64,000 nt of DNA from Parasedimentitalea marina (GTDB lineage Bacteria; Pseudomonadota; Alphaproteobacteria; Rhodobacterales; Rhodobacteraceae): positions 3,100,001 through 3,164,000 of the forward strand of contig NZ_CP033219.1 of assembly GCF_004006175.1 (NCBI RefSeq), in the 5' to 3' direction. Below, piece after piece: positions 18,734 through 28,289 of the stretch. Within the stretch, counting starts at the first letter, position 1, and each line of letters starts with the position of its first letter. Position numbers and translations under genes: made by a program. The notes beneath the pieces were generated by a model. The model saw only the letters and a program-made list of their open reading frames with translations, did no database searches and was not told where the DNA came from.

Positions 18734-21700
18734 TCGGAATAGTCAGCTGGGCCGCCGAACGGGCCCGAATGGTCATTGCCTTTATTGTCATCTCTATCCT
18801 GGTCGGTGGGTTTGCCTATTCCAGCCTTCCCAAAGAGGGCGAGCCGGACATTGAAATCCCGGCTCTGTTCATCTCTGTCCCCTTTCCGGGCATTTCTGCA
18901 GTAGATTCCGAAAGTCTGCTGGTCAAAGTGATGGAAACCGAACTGGCCGACCTTGATGGGTTGGACAAGATGAGCTCCACCGCGTCCGAAGGCTATGCCG
19001 GTATCGCACTCGAATTCGATTTCGGCTGGGACAAAACCGCCGTCATCGCCGACGTGCGTGATGCCATGAACTCGGCCTCGGCTGATTTTCCCGATGGGGC
19101 TGAATCCTACACCATCAACGAAATCAACTTCTCAGAATTCCCGATTGTCATCGTCAACCTGACCGGAGACGTGCCGGAACGCACAATGGCGCGTATTGCT
19201 AAGGATCTGCAGGATGACTTTGAAGGTATCGATTCCGTGCTGGAAGCCGGGATTGCCGGTAACCGCGACGAAATGGTCGAGGTGCTGATCGACCCACTGC
19301 GTCTCGAGGCCTACAATGTCACCGCGCTGGAACTGATCAATGTGGTGCGCAACAACAACCAGCTGATCGCCGCTGGCGAGGTTGAGACCAATCAGGGGAC
19401 CTTCTCGGTCACCATCCCATCTTCCTTTCATGATGTTGGCGACATCTATACCCTGCCCGTCAAGATCAACGGTGACCGGGTGGTAACACTGGGTGAACTG
19501 GCCGAGATCAATTTCACCTTTGAAGACCGCACCGGTACCGCCCGCTTCGACGGCGAAAATACAGTTGCCCTGCAGGTGGTGAAACGCAAAGGCTTTAACC
19601 TGATCGACACTGTGGATCAGGTGAAGGCAACCTTGGCTGCTGCCCAAAAGGACTGGCCCGAAGAACTACAGGCCGCAGTGACCGTGGGCACCTCAAACGA
19701 CCAAAGCCGGGTTGTTGGATCCATGGTGCGCCAGCTCGAAGGCTCAGTTCTGACCGCTGTGGCGCTGGTGATGATCGTTATCCTGGCCTCATTGGGCAGC
19801 CGCGCCGCGTTTCTGGTGGGTTTTGCCATTCCCACCTCGTTCCTATTGTGCTTTGCCTTCCTAGCCCTGATGGGGATCACCATTTCAAACATGGTGATGT
19901 TTGGTCTGATCCTGGCCGTGGGGATGCTGGTGGACGGTGCGATTGTTGTGGTGGAATACGCCGACAAACGTATCAAACAGGGCATCGGACCGATGCACGC
20001 CTATGTCGAGGCGGCGCAGCGTATGTTCTGGCCCGTTGTATCATCGACGGCAACCACGCTTTGTGCCTTCCTGCCCATGCTGTTCTGGCCCGGTGTTCCG
20101 GGTGAGTTCATGAGCATGCTGCCGATCACACTGATCTTTGTTCTGTCTGCCTCGCTTCTGGTGGCCTTGATCTATCTGCCCGTCGTTGGTGGTGTATCGG
20201 GCCGGATGAGCCGGGTGTTTGAACATTCGTCGGATGGTTTGCGCGCTGTTCTGCCGTGGTGGGTCCGTGTCCCATTGGTCCCGTTCCCCCTTTACGGCAT
20301 GTTTGTCGGGGCCATGCAGATGCTGAACCCGGACTACATCATGGCCGAAGGAAGCACCGGCGCGTGGCCTCTATTGGTCGGCGCTCTGATTTTGATCCTC
20401 TCCGCCTTTGCCGCTTCGGTTGTTCTGGGGGCCGCTGGTATTCAACGCCGTGAAAAAGCTGTTGAGCCCGGCTATCACCACACTGGATTTGGTCACTTCA
20501 TCAAATTCATTGTCGGCAACCCCGTCATGCCGATTGTGACCATTGGCGCCGTTGGTTTTGCAATCATGACAGTGTTCGGCGCGTTCAGCGAAAACAACAA
20601 TGGTGTTGAATTCTTTGTCGACACCGAGCCAGAGCAAGCCACAGTCTATGTGCGCGCACGCGGCAATACCTCGCTGTATGAGAACGACGAACTGGTAATG
20701 CAGGTTGAAGAGGTCATTTCGGCCCACCCGGCTGTGATCAACGTCTTTGCCTTTGCTGGCGAGGGCGGGTTGGACACTGGCGGTCCCGGTGGTGGTCAGT
20801 CGCCTGCCGACACCGTTGGTCAGGTCCAGTTCGAAATCATCGCTTGGGAAGATCGCCCAACACAGACCGAGACCTGGTTCTTTGGCCTGCTAAACCGTCG
20901 CGTTACCGCCAATGATTTCGACGGCAAAACCGTGATCGCAGAACTGGAAGCTGAGCTGGCCAAACTGCCCGGCTTCATCGCCGAAATGGCCGTATTGGAA
21001 CAAGGACCCGGTCAGGGTAAGCCGATCCATCTGCGCATCAAAGGTGACAACTGGGATGTGATGACAACGGCTGCTTTGGCGGCCCGGGCTCATTTCGAAG
21101 ACACCCCCGGTCTGATCCTGATCGAGGACAGCCTGCCCCTGCCCGGCATCGACTGGGAAATCAATGTCGACGTTGAAAAAGCCGGTCGGTATGGCGCTGA
21201 TGTTGCCACTGTGGGGGCGATGGTTCAGCTGGTGACCCGCGGTATCCTGTTGGATACCATGCGAGTCGACAGCTCGGATGAAGAGATCGAGATCCGGGTC
21301 CGCCTGCCAGAACAGGACCGCGTGTTGTCGACGCTGGATAATCTCAAGCTGCGCACAGCGGATGGCTTGGTGCCCTTGTCCAACTTCATCACCCGCCAAC
21401 CGGTGCCCAAACTGGCCACCATCAGCCGCGTCGATCAGCAACGGTATTATGACGTCAAAGCCGACGTCGCACCGGCACTGCAAAAACTAATCGGCACGAA
21501 TCCTGAAACCGGCGAAGACATGCGGCTGGCCTTATTCACGCCTGTGACCGACGGCAAACCTGCCAGCGGCGAGGTGTTTGACGGTCCTGGTGGCACTCAG
21601 CTGGAGCTGGTACAGCTCACTGGGGCATCCTCAGCTGAGGACTTGACCCAGGCGCTGGAAGATGGCGCGCGGTTCTCTCCGGTCAATGCAACCGAGCGGA

Positions 21701-22518
21701 TCGAGGTCCTGACAGAATGGCTCGACACCAACCCGCTGCCCGCAGGGGTGAGCTGGGAATGGACTGGCGACCAAGAGGAACAGGCTGAATCCGGTGCCTT
21801 CCTGATGAATGCCTTTGCCGGTGCGCTGGGACTGATGTTCGTGATCCTGCTGGCGCAGTTCAACTCGTTCTACAACTCGATCCTGGTGCTGCTGGCGGTG
21901 GTTCTGTCCACCACCGGCGTGCTGATCGGTATGATGGTAATGGGGCAGTCGTTCTCGATCATCATGACCGGGACTGGCATTGTGGCGCTTGCGGGGATTG
22001 TGGTGAACAACAACATCGTGTTGATCGACACCTATCAGGAGTTCAGCCAGCGCATGCCCCGGATCGAGGCGATCATTCGCACCGCCGAGGCCCGGATCCG
22101 TCCGGTGCTGCTGACCACGATCACCACAATGGCCGGTCTGGCCCCGATGATGTTTGGCCTGAGCCTTGATTTCATCGAAGGTGGCTATTCCATCAACAGC
22201 CCGACCTCGCTGTGGTGGAAACAGCTGGCAACGGCGGTGGTCTTTGGTCTTGGTATCGCGACCGTTCTGACACTGGTTGTGACTCCATCCATGTTGGCAA
22301 TCCGCATCTGGCTGGGCACCTACCTGTCCTGGATGGGCCGCCTGTTGGCCCGGGTCACCGGGGGGCGCTCCAGCCGCATTGCGCAAGACATGCGCCTGGC
22401 ACGCAAAGCCCGCAAAATGCCAACCACCGAAATCCAGTGGGATTCAGTGACTGCGGACAAGCCCAAGACCGCCAAGACACCAAGGGCTGACGACCCGGCC
22501 TTGCAAGCAGCCGAGTAA
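18730..22518 (+). CDS. efflux RND transporter permease subunit
   Basis: A 1262-residue inner-membrane pump, about 200 residues longer than AcrB. It shows the RND plan: TM1 at the N-terminus (MVIAFIVISILVGGFAYSSLP), a first periplasmic porter domain, helices 2-6, a second porter domain and helices 8-12. In TM4 the proton-relay pair reads VDGAIVVVE (Asp402-Gly403) where drug pumps have VDDAIVV, and TM10 reads GIVVNNNIVLID. Extra length comes from loops between helices 6 and 7 (about residues 500-600) and within the second porter domain. Overlaps the adaptor gene by four bases and is followed by a strong terminator. Confidence 0.94.
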   Translation: MIGIVSWAAERARMVIAFIVISILVGGFAYSSLPKEGEPDIEIPALFISVPFPGISAVDSESLLVKVMETELADLDGLDKMSSTASEGYAGIALEFDFGWDKTAVIADVRDAMNSASADFPDGAESYTINEINFSEFPIVIVNLTGDVPERTMARIAKDLQDDFEGIDSVLEAGIAGNRDEMVEVLIDPLRLEAYNVTALELINVVRNNNQLIAAGEVETNQGTFSVTIPSSFHDVGDIYTLPVKINGDRVVTLGELAEINFTFEDRTGTARFDGENTVALQVVKRKGFNLIDTVDQVKATLAAAQKDWPEELQAAVTVGTSNDQSRVVGSMVRQLEGSVLTAVALVMIVILASLGSRAAFLVGFAIPTSFLLCFAFLALMGITISNMVMFGLILAVGMLVDGAIVVVEYADKRIKQGIGPMHAYVEAAQRMFWPVVSSTATTLCAFLPMLFWPGVPGEFMSMLPITLIFVLSASLLVALIYLPVVGGVSGRMSRVFEHSSDGLRAVLPWWVRVPLVPFPLYGMFVGAMQMLNPDYIMAEGSTGAWPLLVGALILILSAFAASVVLGAAGIQRREKAVEPGYHHTGFGHFIKFIVGNPVMPIVTIGAVGFAIMTVFGAFSENNNGVEFFVDTEPEQATVYVRARGNTSLYENDELVMQVEEVISAHPAVINVFAFAGEGGLDTGGPGGGQSPADTVGQVQFEIIAWEDRPTQTETWFFGLLNRRVTANDFDGKTVIAELEAELAKLPGFIAEMAVLEQGPGQGKPIHLRIKGDNWDVMTTAALAARAHFEDTPGLILIEDSLPLPGIDWEINVDVEKAGRYGADVATVGAMVQLVTRGILLDTMRVDSSDEEIEIRVRLPEQDRVLSTLDNLKLRTADGLVPLSNFITRQPVPKLATISRVDQQRYYDVKADVAPALQKLIGTNPETGEDMRLALFTPVTDGKPASGEVFDGPGGTQLELVQLTGASSAEDLTQALEDGARFSPVNATERIEVLTEWLDTNPLPAGVSWEWTGDQEEQAESGAFLMNAFAGALGLMFVILLAQFNSFYNSILVLLAVVLSTTGVLIGMMVMGQSFSIIMTGTGIVALAGIVVNNNIVLIDTYQEFSQRMPRIEAIIRTAEARIRPVLLTTITTMAGLAPMMFGLSLDFIEGGYSINSPTSLWWKQLATAVVFGLGIATVLTLVVTPSMLAIRIWLGTYLSWMGRLLARVTGGRSSRIAQDMRLARKARKMPTTEIQWDSVTADKPKTAKTPRADDPALQAAE

Positions 22519-22531
22519 GAGAACCAATCAT

Positions 22532-22565
22532 AGCGGCCCCTGACACAAAAACGTCAGGGGCCGCT
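22532..22565 (+). terminator. terminator of the RND operon
   Basis: A perfect 13-bp stem, AGCGGCCCCTGAC with GTCAGGGGCCGCT, around an eight-base A-rich loop, 14 bases after the pump stop codon, followed by a short TTTG. Confidence 0.85.
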
Positions 22566-22837
22566 TTGCATTTAGGGACAGGATTGCCGGGATACCCAAC
22601 CGAAGCCGGGCCCTCAATTGCACCCGCTGGATCAAATCTTCAATTGTTGGTCGTCACCTGACCTGAACATCACAAGTCGAGAACACGCAAATCACGCTCC
22701 ACCTGGACAGCCGGCTTGCAGCTAAGCTGGGCATTCTTGGCAGCCGCATTGGGCGGTCTTTCTCGCAGCCCGACCAACCCCAGCCAGGATCGTGCACGCC
22801 CCAACCCTTAAGTCAGGACGCACAGTAGTCGGCCGTT
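22566..22837. other. intergenic region, no supported feature
   Basis: About 270 bases between the RND terminator and the convergent ABC exporter gene. Both strands are broken by stop codons and I see no ribosome binding site, RNA gene or repeat in it. Confidence 0.5.
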
Positions 22838-24649
22838 TTACGCAGCCTCTTGATCCGCCTGCTGACGTTGCCACAGATGGGCATAGCGCCCCTCAGGCAT
22901 GGCCAATAGCGCGTCATGGGTGCCTATTTCGCAGATTTCACCGCGTTCCAGCACCACAATCTGGTCCGCCTCGGCAATGGTCGACAAGCGGTGCGCAATG
23001 GTGATCACCGTGCGGCCCTTGCCGGCCCGTGCCAGGGCCTCTTTGATCTCTTGCTCGGTGTCACTATCCAGCGCCGAGGTCGCCTCGTCCAGCAGCAGGA
23101 TCGGAGGGTCCTTGAGCAAGGTGCGGGCAATGCCCACGCGTTGTTTCTCGCCACCAGACAGTTTCAAACCCCGTTCGCCCACGGTGGTCTCATAGCCGTC
23201 TGGCAGGCCCAGAATGAAATCATGGATCTGGGCGTCGCGTGCCGCCTGTTCGATTTTCTCTTGGGTTGCCCCTTCCAGACCATATCCGATGTTATAACCG
23301 ATGGTGTCGTTGAACAGCACAGTGTCCTGCGGCACCACGCCGATGGCGTTATGCAGGCTGTCCTGGGTCACGTCGCGTACATCCTGACCATCGATCAGCA
23401 GCGCCCCTTCAGTGACATCGTAGAACCGGAACAACAGCCGCCCGACAGTCGATTTCCCCGACCCGGTCGAGCCAACAATGGCCACCGTTTGCCCCGCCTC
23501 GGCCTGCAACGAGACCCCTTTCAGGATCTCGCGCTCAGGGTCGTAGCCAAACCGCACATCCTGCAAGGTGATACGTCCACCATCAACCGACAGCGCCCGC
23601 GCGTCCTTCCGGTCCGACACATCGGCTGGCTGCTCCAGCAGATCAAACATCTCACCCATGTCCACCAGGCTCTGTCGGATCTCACGGTAAACCGTGCCTA
23701 AGAAATTCAGTGGGACGGTAATCTGGATCATATAGGCGTTGACCATGACGAAATCGCCAACCGTCAACGTCCCCGCCTGCACACCTATTGCCGCCAGAAC
23801 CATCACACCTACCAGCCCCAGAGTGATCAACACGCTTTGGCCGAAGTTCAGGAAGGCCAGTGAATAGGCGGTCTTTAAGGCGGCATCCGCATAGGCCCGC
23901 ATGGCCCCATCATAGCGGGTAGCCTCACGCGATTCAGCGCCAAAATACTTGACTGTTTCATAGTTCAGCAGACTGTCGATCGCTTTTTGATTGGCGTCGG
24001 TGTCCTGCTTGTTCATCTCGCGCCGCAGCTTCACCCGCCATTCGGTGACGGCAAAGGTAAACCAGACATACAGACCAATGGTCACTGCAACGATCAGCAG
24101 ATAGCGCACGTCGAACAGCACCGCCAGAATCACCGCCACCATGGTGAGTTCCAGAATCAGCGGCCCAACCGAGAACAACATGAACCGCAACAGGAATTCC
24201 ACGCCCTTCACACCGCGCTCAATGATCCGGCTTAGCCCACCAGTCTTGCGGGTGATGTGATAGCGCATCGACAGACGGTGAATATGGGTAAAGGTCTCTA
24301 GCGCAAGGCGGCGCAGGGCCCGTTGACCAACCGGGGCAAAAACCGCGTCCCGCAATTGCTGGAACCCAATGGTCATAATCCGCGCCATACCATAGGCCAC
24401 GGTCAACCCAATGGCGCCCAGCGCCAGGTCTGGCACGCCTTCACCTGCCAGATTGTCTACCGCCCCTTTGTACAGGATCGGCGTATAAACCGCGATAATC
24501 TTGGCCAGCACCAGTACAGCCATCGCGATGACCACACGGCGCTTGACCCATCCCTGCCCCTCGGGCCACAGATAGGGCCCCACACGGCGCAGGGTGCGCA
24601 GACTCGAGCGGCGTTCATCGCGGGCAGTGACTTCATCGCTCTGGGTCAT
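22838..24649 (-). CDS. Atm1-type ABC transporter, ATP-binding/permease
   Basis: A 603-residue half-transporter: about six membrane helices (residues 40-320) fused to an ATPase domain. The ATPase has Walker A GSTGSGKST, signature LSGGEKQRVGIARTLL, Walker B ILLLDEATSALD and switch HRLSTI. The membrane part carries FNFGQSVLITLG-like and GGLSRIIERGVKGVEFLLRFMLF segments, characteristic of the Atm1/ABCB7 group that exports glutathione-linked sulfur or metal compounds. It probably works as a homodimer. Monocistronic. Confidence 0.92.
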   Translation of the reverse strand: MTQSDEVTARDERRSSLRTLRRVGPYLWPEGQGWVKRRVVIAMAVLVLAKIIAVYTPILYKGAVDNLAGEGVPDLALGAIGLTVAYGMARIMTIGFQQLRDAVFAPVGQRALRRLALETFTHIHRLSMRYHITRKTGGLSRIIERGVKGVEFLLRFMLFSVGPLILELTMVAVILAVLFDVRYLLIVAVTIGLYVWFTFAVTEWRVKLRREMNKQDTDANQKAIDSLLNYETVKYFGAESREATRYDGAMRAYADAALKTAYSLAFLNFGQSVLITLGLVGVMVLAAIGVQAGTLTVGDFVMVNAYMIQITVPLNFLGTVYREIRQSLVDMGEMFDLLEQPADVSDRKDARALSVDGGRITLQDVRFGYDPEREILKGVSLQAEAGQTVAIVGSTGSGKSTVGRLLFRFYDVTEGALLIDGQDVRDVTQDSLHNAIGVVPQDTVLFNDTIGYNIGYGLEGATQEKIEQAARDAQIHDFILGLPDGYETTVGERGLKLSGGEKQRVGIARTLLKDPPILLLDEATSALDSDTEQEIKEALARAGKGRTVITIAHRLSTIAEADQIVVLERGEICEIGTHDALLAMPEGRYAHLWQRQQADQEAA

Positions 24650-24716
24650 GGCTTTTCCTTGCTAGACATCTCGAAATAAGTGCTATGCCCTGCGCAAACC
24701 AGACGCAAGCAAGCAA

Positions 24717-24740
24717 AAACGCGCCCGAAAAGGCGCGTTT
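24717..24740 (-). terminator. terminator of the LysM-protein gene
   Basis: AAACGCGCC pairs with GGCGCGTTT; on the minus strand the stem runs into TTTTTGC. It lies about 20 bases past the stop codon of the leftward gene at 24759. Confidence 0.8.
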
Positions 24741-24758
24741 CAGTGTTTTTTCAGAAAG

Positions 24759-26792
24759 TTACTCGGGGATAGAGAATATCTGCCCTGGATAAATCAGGTC
24801 AGGATCGCGGATCGCAGCCTGGTTGGCCTCGACGACCCGAACGTAAAGCAAGCCATCGCCATATCGTTCGCGTGAGATCGCCCAGAGTGTATCACCCTTT
24901 TGGACCGTCACCGCACGGATCGGCGGCACGGCTTGCGCGGGGCTATCTTCAACAGCTGACAATGGCTGCAGAACCTCAGGCGCTTCCCGCTTGAACGGCG
25001 TCTCCAGCCGGCTCAAGACTTTACCTTCAGTGTCCAACTCATCCAGGCGCAATGTGTAAATCCCCGGGGCCACATCACTCAGCTGACCTTTCCAGCTGCC
25101 ATCATCGGCGGCCTGGATATCGGCAACCGGGCTATTGTCCAGATAGACACGCACCAGCGAGTCCGGCCCAGCGCGACCCGCAAGCTCTACATCACCCTCT
25201 TCGCTGTAACTGATGATATCCAAAGACACTTTGCCAACCAACTCGGGCACGATCGGCGTGGCGGGCTGAACCAGTTCAACCCCCTCGGCATCGGCCTTTA
25301 GAATGGCCATCGAGACCGGTGATACCTCGGGTTGTGGCGTGGCCTCTGCTACGGGCGGTGACACGGGGTCAAGGTCGACCATCGCGGTTTCGACGGTCTC
25401 TACAGGCTCGTCTTCCACCTCTGCGAACTCAACCGGCTTGTTCTCCACGTCGGCCACCTGATCAGTAGCCGGTTCTTGGGCCACTTCTGTGACTTCGACA
25501 GCTGTTTCGGCTGCACTCTCACCAGCGACCGCATCCGCCGCAGCAACCACCGACACCTCGGACACATCCTCATCAGCGACGCTGTCCTGCGGCACATCCG
25601 CAGTCACATCGGCCTGGGCGACATGCACGTCTTCTGGCTGATCGACCACATCCACTGGCTGTTCACTGTCATCCGTCACCGCTGAAGCAACCTGGCTTGG
25701 CGCCAGAATAAAGGTCGCATCCGACATCACCACCTGACCATCAAAGGCCGCCTGCAAAGAGACAACCCGCGCGTCAGGGCTGGGTTCGATAGACGAGAAC
25801 GACACGAATTCACCGCCGTTTTGAACCTCGAACCGATCCAGAACCTTGCCGTCCAGCAAAACTGAGACCTCTACCCCCACCTGCGCCCGTCCGGCAATCA
25901 GGCCCGCACCATCGGTGTCAAACCGCACGATGTCCAGTTTGGGAGCGGTCAGAACAAACGCGGCCTCCTCGGCGGGTTCAGGTGCCGTTTGCTCGGGTTG
26001 GGCCAGCGCTGCGGTCACGATATCCTCTGCTGCCTCGACTGGGGTATTCTGCTCTGCGCTGTCGCTTGCCTCCGTCGGCGTATCGGTGACGTCCGGCACT
26101 GCGGCAAGATTATCCGTCGCGGTTTCACTCGCAAGGCTTGCCGTCGACTGGACCGCAACCTGTTCGGTGGCCGGTGCAACTTGCTCAGTGGCCGGGGCAA
26201 CCTGCTCAGTGGATGGGGCAACTTGCTTCGTGGCCGATGCAACCTGTTCGGTTGCCTCTTCCTGCACAGGTGTTTCAGTCACTTGGACCAGAGTATTGTT
26301 ATCTGTTTCTGATCCCGTCTCTGTCTCAGTGCTCACTGCTGTGTCAGTGTCGGCCACGGGACCATCAGCCGCCGCAACCGGTTGCTCGATCGGTGCAGCC
26401 TGCGTGACCTCTTCCACATGCGTCTCGGGAACAACAGCATCGGGAGCAACAGTCACATCCGTGGCGACGACCTCCTGATCTGGAGAACTGTCAGGTTGCG
26501 CATCGGTAGTCGCCTGGTTTTCATCACCGGTCGGCGCATTTGTATTGGCCGCAGCCGTGACCGAAGGTGTGGTCGATGTCGGAGCAATGTCTGTTTGAAG
26601 AGGAGCATCACTATCTGATGTCCCGGTGTCGGCTGAGACCTGTGCAACTGTCTCTACTGGATCAACAACGGGTGTATCGGATTGGAACACCCCGAATTGC
26701 ACCAGCACCACACCGCCTATCACCACCGCTGCAGCAGCGATGCCGCCAATTGCAAGGGCACCCAGCCCTCCGCTTCCGGCTGTTCCCGCCAT
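24759..26792 (-). CDS. LysM peptidoglycan-binding protein with long acidic linker
   Basis: A 677-residue envelope protein. The N-terminus has one membrane helix (GALAIGGIAAAAVVIGGVVLV, about residues 9-30). A long low-complexity region rich in Ala, Val, Thr, Glu, Asp and Gln follows, broken by Ig-like segments (LDIVRFDTDGAGLIAGRAQVG and SLDIISYSEEGDVELAGRAG). The C-terminal 50 residues form a LysM domain (VQKGDTLWAISRERYGDGLLYVRVVEANQ). This plan is common in Rhodobacteraceae LysM proteins that bind peptidoglycan. AAGGGA lies seven bases before the ATG at 26792, preferred to an ATG five codons upstream. Includes five tandem seven-residue repeats. Confidence 0.88.
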   Translation of the reverse strand: MAGTAGSGGLGALAIGGIAAAAVVIGGVVLVQFGVFQSDTPVVDPVETVAQVSADTGTSDSDAPLQTDIAPTSTTPSVTAAANTNAPTGDENQATTDAQPDSSPDQEVVATDVTVAPDAVVPETHVEEVTQAAPIEQPVAAADGPVADTDTAVSTETETGSETDNNTLVQVTETPVQEEATEQVASATKQVAPSTEQVAPATEQVAPATEQVAVQSTASLASETATDNLAAVPDVTDTPTEASDSAEQNTPVEAAEDIVTAALAQPEQTAPEPAEEAAFVLTAPKLDIVRFDTDGAGLIAGRAQVGVEVSVLLDGKVLDRFEVQNGGEFVSFSSIEPSPDARVVSLQAAFDGQVVMSDATFILAPSQVASAVTDDSEQPVDVVDQPEDVHVAQADVTADVPQDSVADEDVSEVSVVAAADAVAGESAAETAVEVTEVAQEPATDQVADVENKPVEFAEVEDEPVETVETAMVDLDPVSPPVAEATPQPEVSPVSMAILKADAEGVELVQPATPIVPELVGKVSLDIISYSEEGDVELAGRAGPDSLVRVYLDNSPVADIQAADDGSWKGQLSDVAPGIYTLRLDELDTEGKVLSRLETPFKREAPEVLQPLSAVEDSPAQAVPPIRAVTVQKGDTLWAISRERYGDGLLYVRVVEANQAAIRDPDLIYPGQIFSIPE
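26155..26259. repeat. 21-bp tandem repeat within the LysM-protein gene
   Basis: Five direct copies of a 21-base unit (plus-strand form begins GCAACYTGYT) encode repeats of the type APATEQV in the acidic linker. Copies differ at several bases, so copy number may vary between strains. Confidence 0.8.
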
Positions 26793-27205
26793 TCTATTCC
26801 CTTCCATCTGCGGGTTCGTTTCCCGCTGAGTTGAGCTAACCTATCAGCCCCGACATCGAGGGTCAAAACACGTCTTGTTTCGCCCCGGCGCCAATAGCAA
26901 AAGACCACCTCTAGCCTGTAAAATTCGTCTGTGTGTATTGCGTATCTTGCATTTGGGCAATGGTTGGCTCAGCCCAAGCCACTTTCGCCCCTGAAACCGG
27001 GGCAGCAAAGCGCACAAAACGGCCCCCTGAAACCGGGTGCAACACGCTGTATTGCACCCCTGTTATCGGCCAGCCCTGATCAGCAGCGGTCGGCCTTGGC
27101 ACCGCCTCTGCACGCGGTGGCGAATCCCCCGGCGCAGCTGTCCGGGCAACCAAAAGCCCAAGGCGCCAAGGTCGCTGTGTTCCGCGTTAGTCGGGATCCG
27201 TCGGG
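26793..27205. other. intergenic region with two short palindromes
   Basis: A 413-base gap upstream of the LysM gene and downstream of coaD. No convincing gene on either strand. It contains GCCCC-TGAAACC-GGGGC (26987-27003), a second copy of CCCCTGAAACCGGG about 34 bases on, and GGGTGCAA/TTGCACCC with a nine-base loop (27035-27059). The last could be a 3'-end hairpin for coaD on the minus strand, although no T-run follows. Confidence 0.45.
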
Positions 27206-27700
27206 CTATTCGCCCAATCGCTGCAGCAAAGCCTCGTTGACCCTCGGGGTGACAAACTTGGAGACATCACCACCCAGCCGAGCGATTTCCTTGACCAGTT
27301 TACTGGCTATCGCCTGATGGCGGGCTTCGGCCATCAGAAACACCGTCTCAATCGAGCTATCCAAGGCGCGATTCATGCCAACCATCTGATATTCATACTC
27401 GAAATCAGCAACCGCACGCAGACCTCGGACAATGATCTGGGCCCCGACATCCCGGGCGCAGTCAATCAACAGGTTTTCAAACGGGTGGGCGACAATTTCA
27501 GTGTCGGTCTGTTCGCTCAGCGTGGCGCATTCCGCCTCGATCATTGCGACACGTTCCTCCAACGAGAACAATGGCCCCTTGTCGCGATTGATTGCCACTC
27601 CGATGACTAACTTATCTACCAATGCGGTCGCACGCCGGATGATATCGACGTGGCCAATGGTGATCGGGTCAAATGTACCTGGGTACAGTGCAACGCGCAT
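27206..27700 (-). CDS. coaD: pantetheine-phosphate adenylyltransferase
   Basis: A 164-residue nucleotidyltransferase that makes dephospho-CoA from 4'-phosphopantetheine and ATP, the penultimate step of CoA synthesis. It starts MRVALYPGTFDPITIGHVDII with the TFDP and GH (HxGH-like) nucleotide-binding motif, and has RGLRAVADFEYEYQM and the family's ISSKLVKEIA-like ending (ASKLVKEIARLGGDV). The frame runs 20 codons further upstream, but similarity starts at this ATG. Confidence 0.96.
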   Translation of the reverse strand: MRVALYPGTFDPITIGHVDIIRRATALVDKLVIGVAINRDKGPLFSLEERVAMIEAECATLSEQTDTEIVAHPFENLLIDCARDVGAQIIVRGLRAVADFEYEYQMVGMNRALDSSIETVFLMAEARHQAIASKLVKEIARLGGDVSKFVTPRVNEALLQRLGE

Positions 27701-27794
27701 GGCGGCCTCCTGCTGTGTCAAACTTGCTGCACAGGCAAACACAATTGCGCTGTGCAGCACAAGAGGGGGGAAATACTGAAGCCCCGCCTGAGAC

Positions 27795-28229
27795 CTAATG
27801 CCCCATGATCATGCCTTCTAACGCATCTTTCTCCATCGCAACCTGCGACAGTTGGGCCTTGACGACATCGCCCAGGCTGATCAGCCCGATCAATTTATCG
27901 TCTTCAACCACTGGCATGTGACGGAATCGTCCGTTTGTCATCTGCTGCAGAATCTGGCCGACATTGTCGTGGCTGGTACAGGTAACCAGCTTGCGGGTCA
28001 TATACCCGCTCACCTTTTCCTCAAGACATCCACCACCTGATTTACCCAACTCACGCACAATATCACGTTCGGATAGAATACCATCGGCATGCTCCCCGTC
28101 GGATGACACAACCACGGTGCCAATCCGGCGATCGGACAACAATTTTGCGGCTTCTGAAATGCTGGCATCCGGCGAGATCGTGACAACCCCATCGCTCGCT
28201 TTGGATTTCAGAATTAAATGAACTAGCAT
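27795..28229 (-). CDS. CBS domain-containing protein
   Basis: A 144-residue soluble protein made of two CBS motifs (about residues 10-65 and 75-130), with DRRIGTVVVSSDGEHADGILSERDIVREL and GRFRHMPVVEDDKLIGLISLGDVVKAQL. Paired CBS motifs usually bind adenosine nucleotides; stand-alone versions are common in alphaproteobacteria but their targets are mostly unknown. GAGGGAG just ahead of the ATG at 28229 sets the start, sixteen codons inside the open frame. Confidence 0.9.
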   Translation of the reverse strand: MLVHLILKSKASDGVVTISPDASISEAAKLLSDRRIGTVVVSSDGEHADGILSERDIVRELGKSGGGCLEEKVSGYMTRKLVTCTSHDNVGQILQQMTNGRFRHMPVVEDDKLIGLISLGDVVKAQLSQVAMEKDALEGMIMGH

Positions 28230-28289
28230 AGGCGCTCCCTCTGAAATTTTACTTCGTATTTCCAAGGGTTGCCGCAATACACCGCAGTG

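Noticed and set aside
22566..22837. A degenerate gene between the RND operon and the Atm1-type gene
   Set aside because: Both strands are broken by stops and no residual domain could be recognised.
26931..27153. Short open frames in the gap between coaD and the LysM gene
   Set aside because: They lack ribosome binding sites and recognisable sequence and overlap the palindromes.
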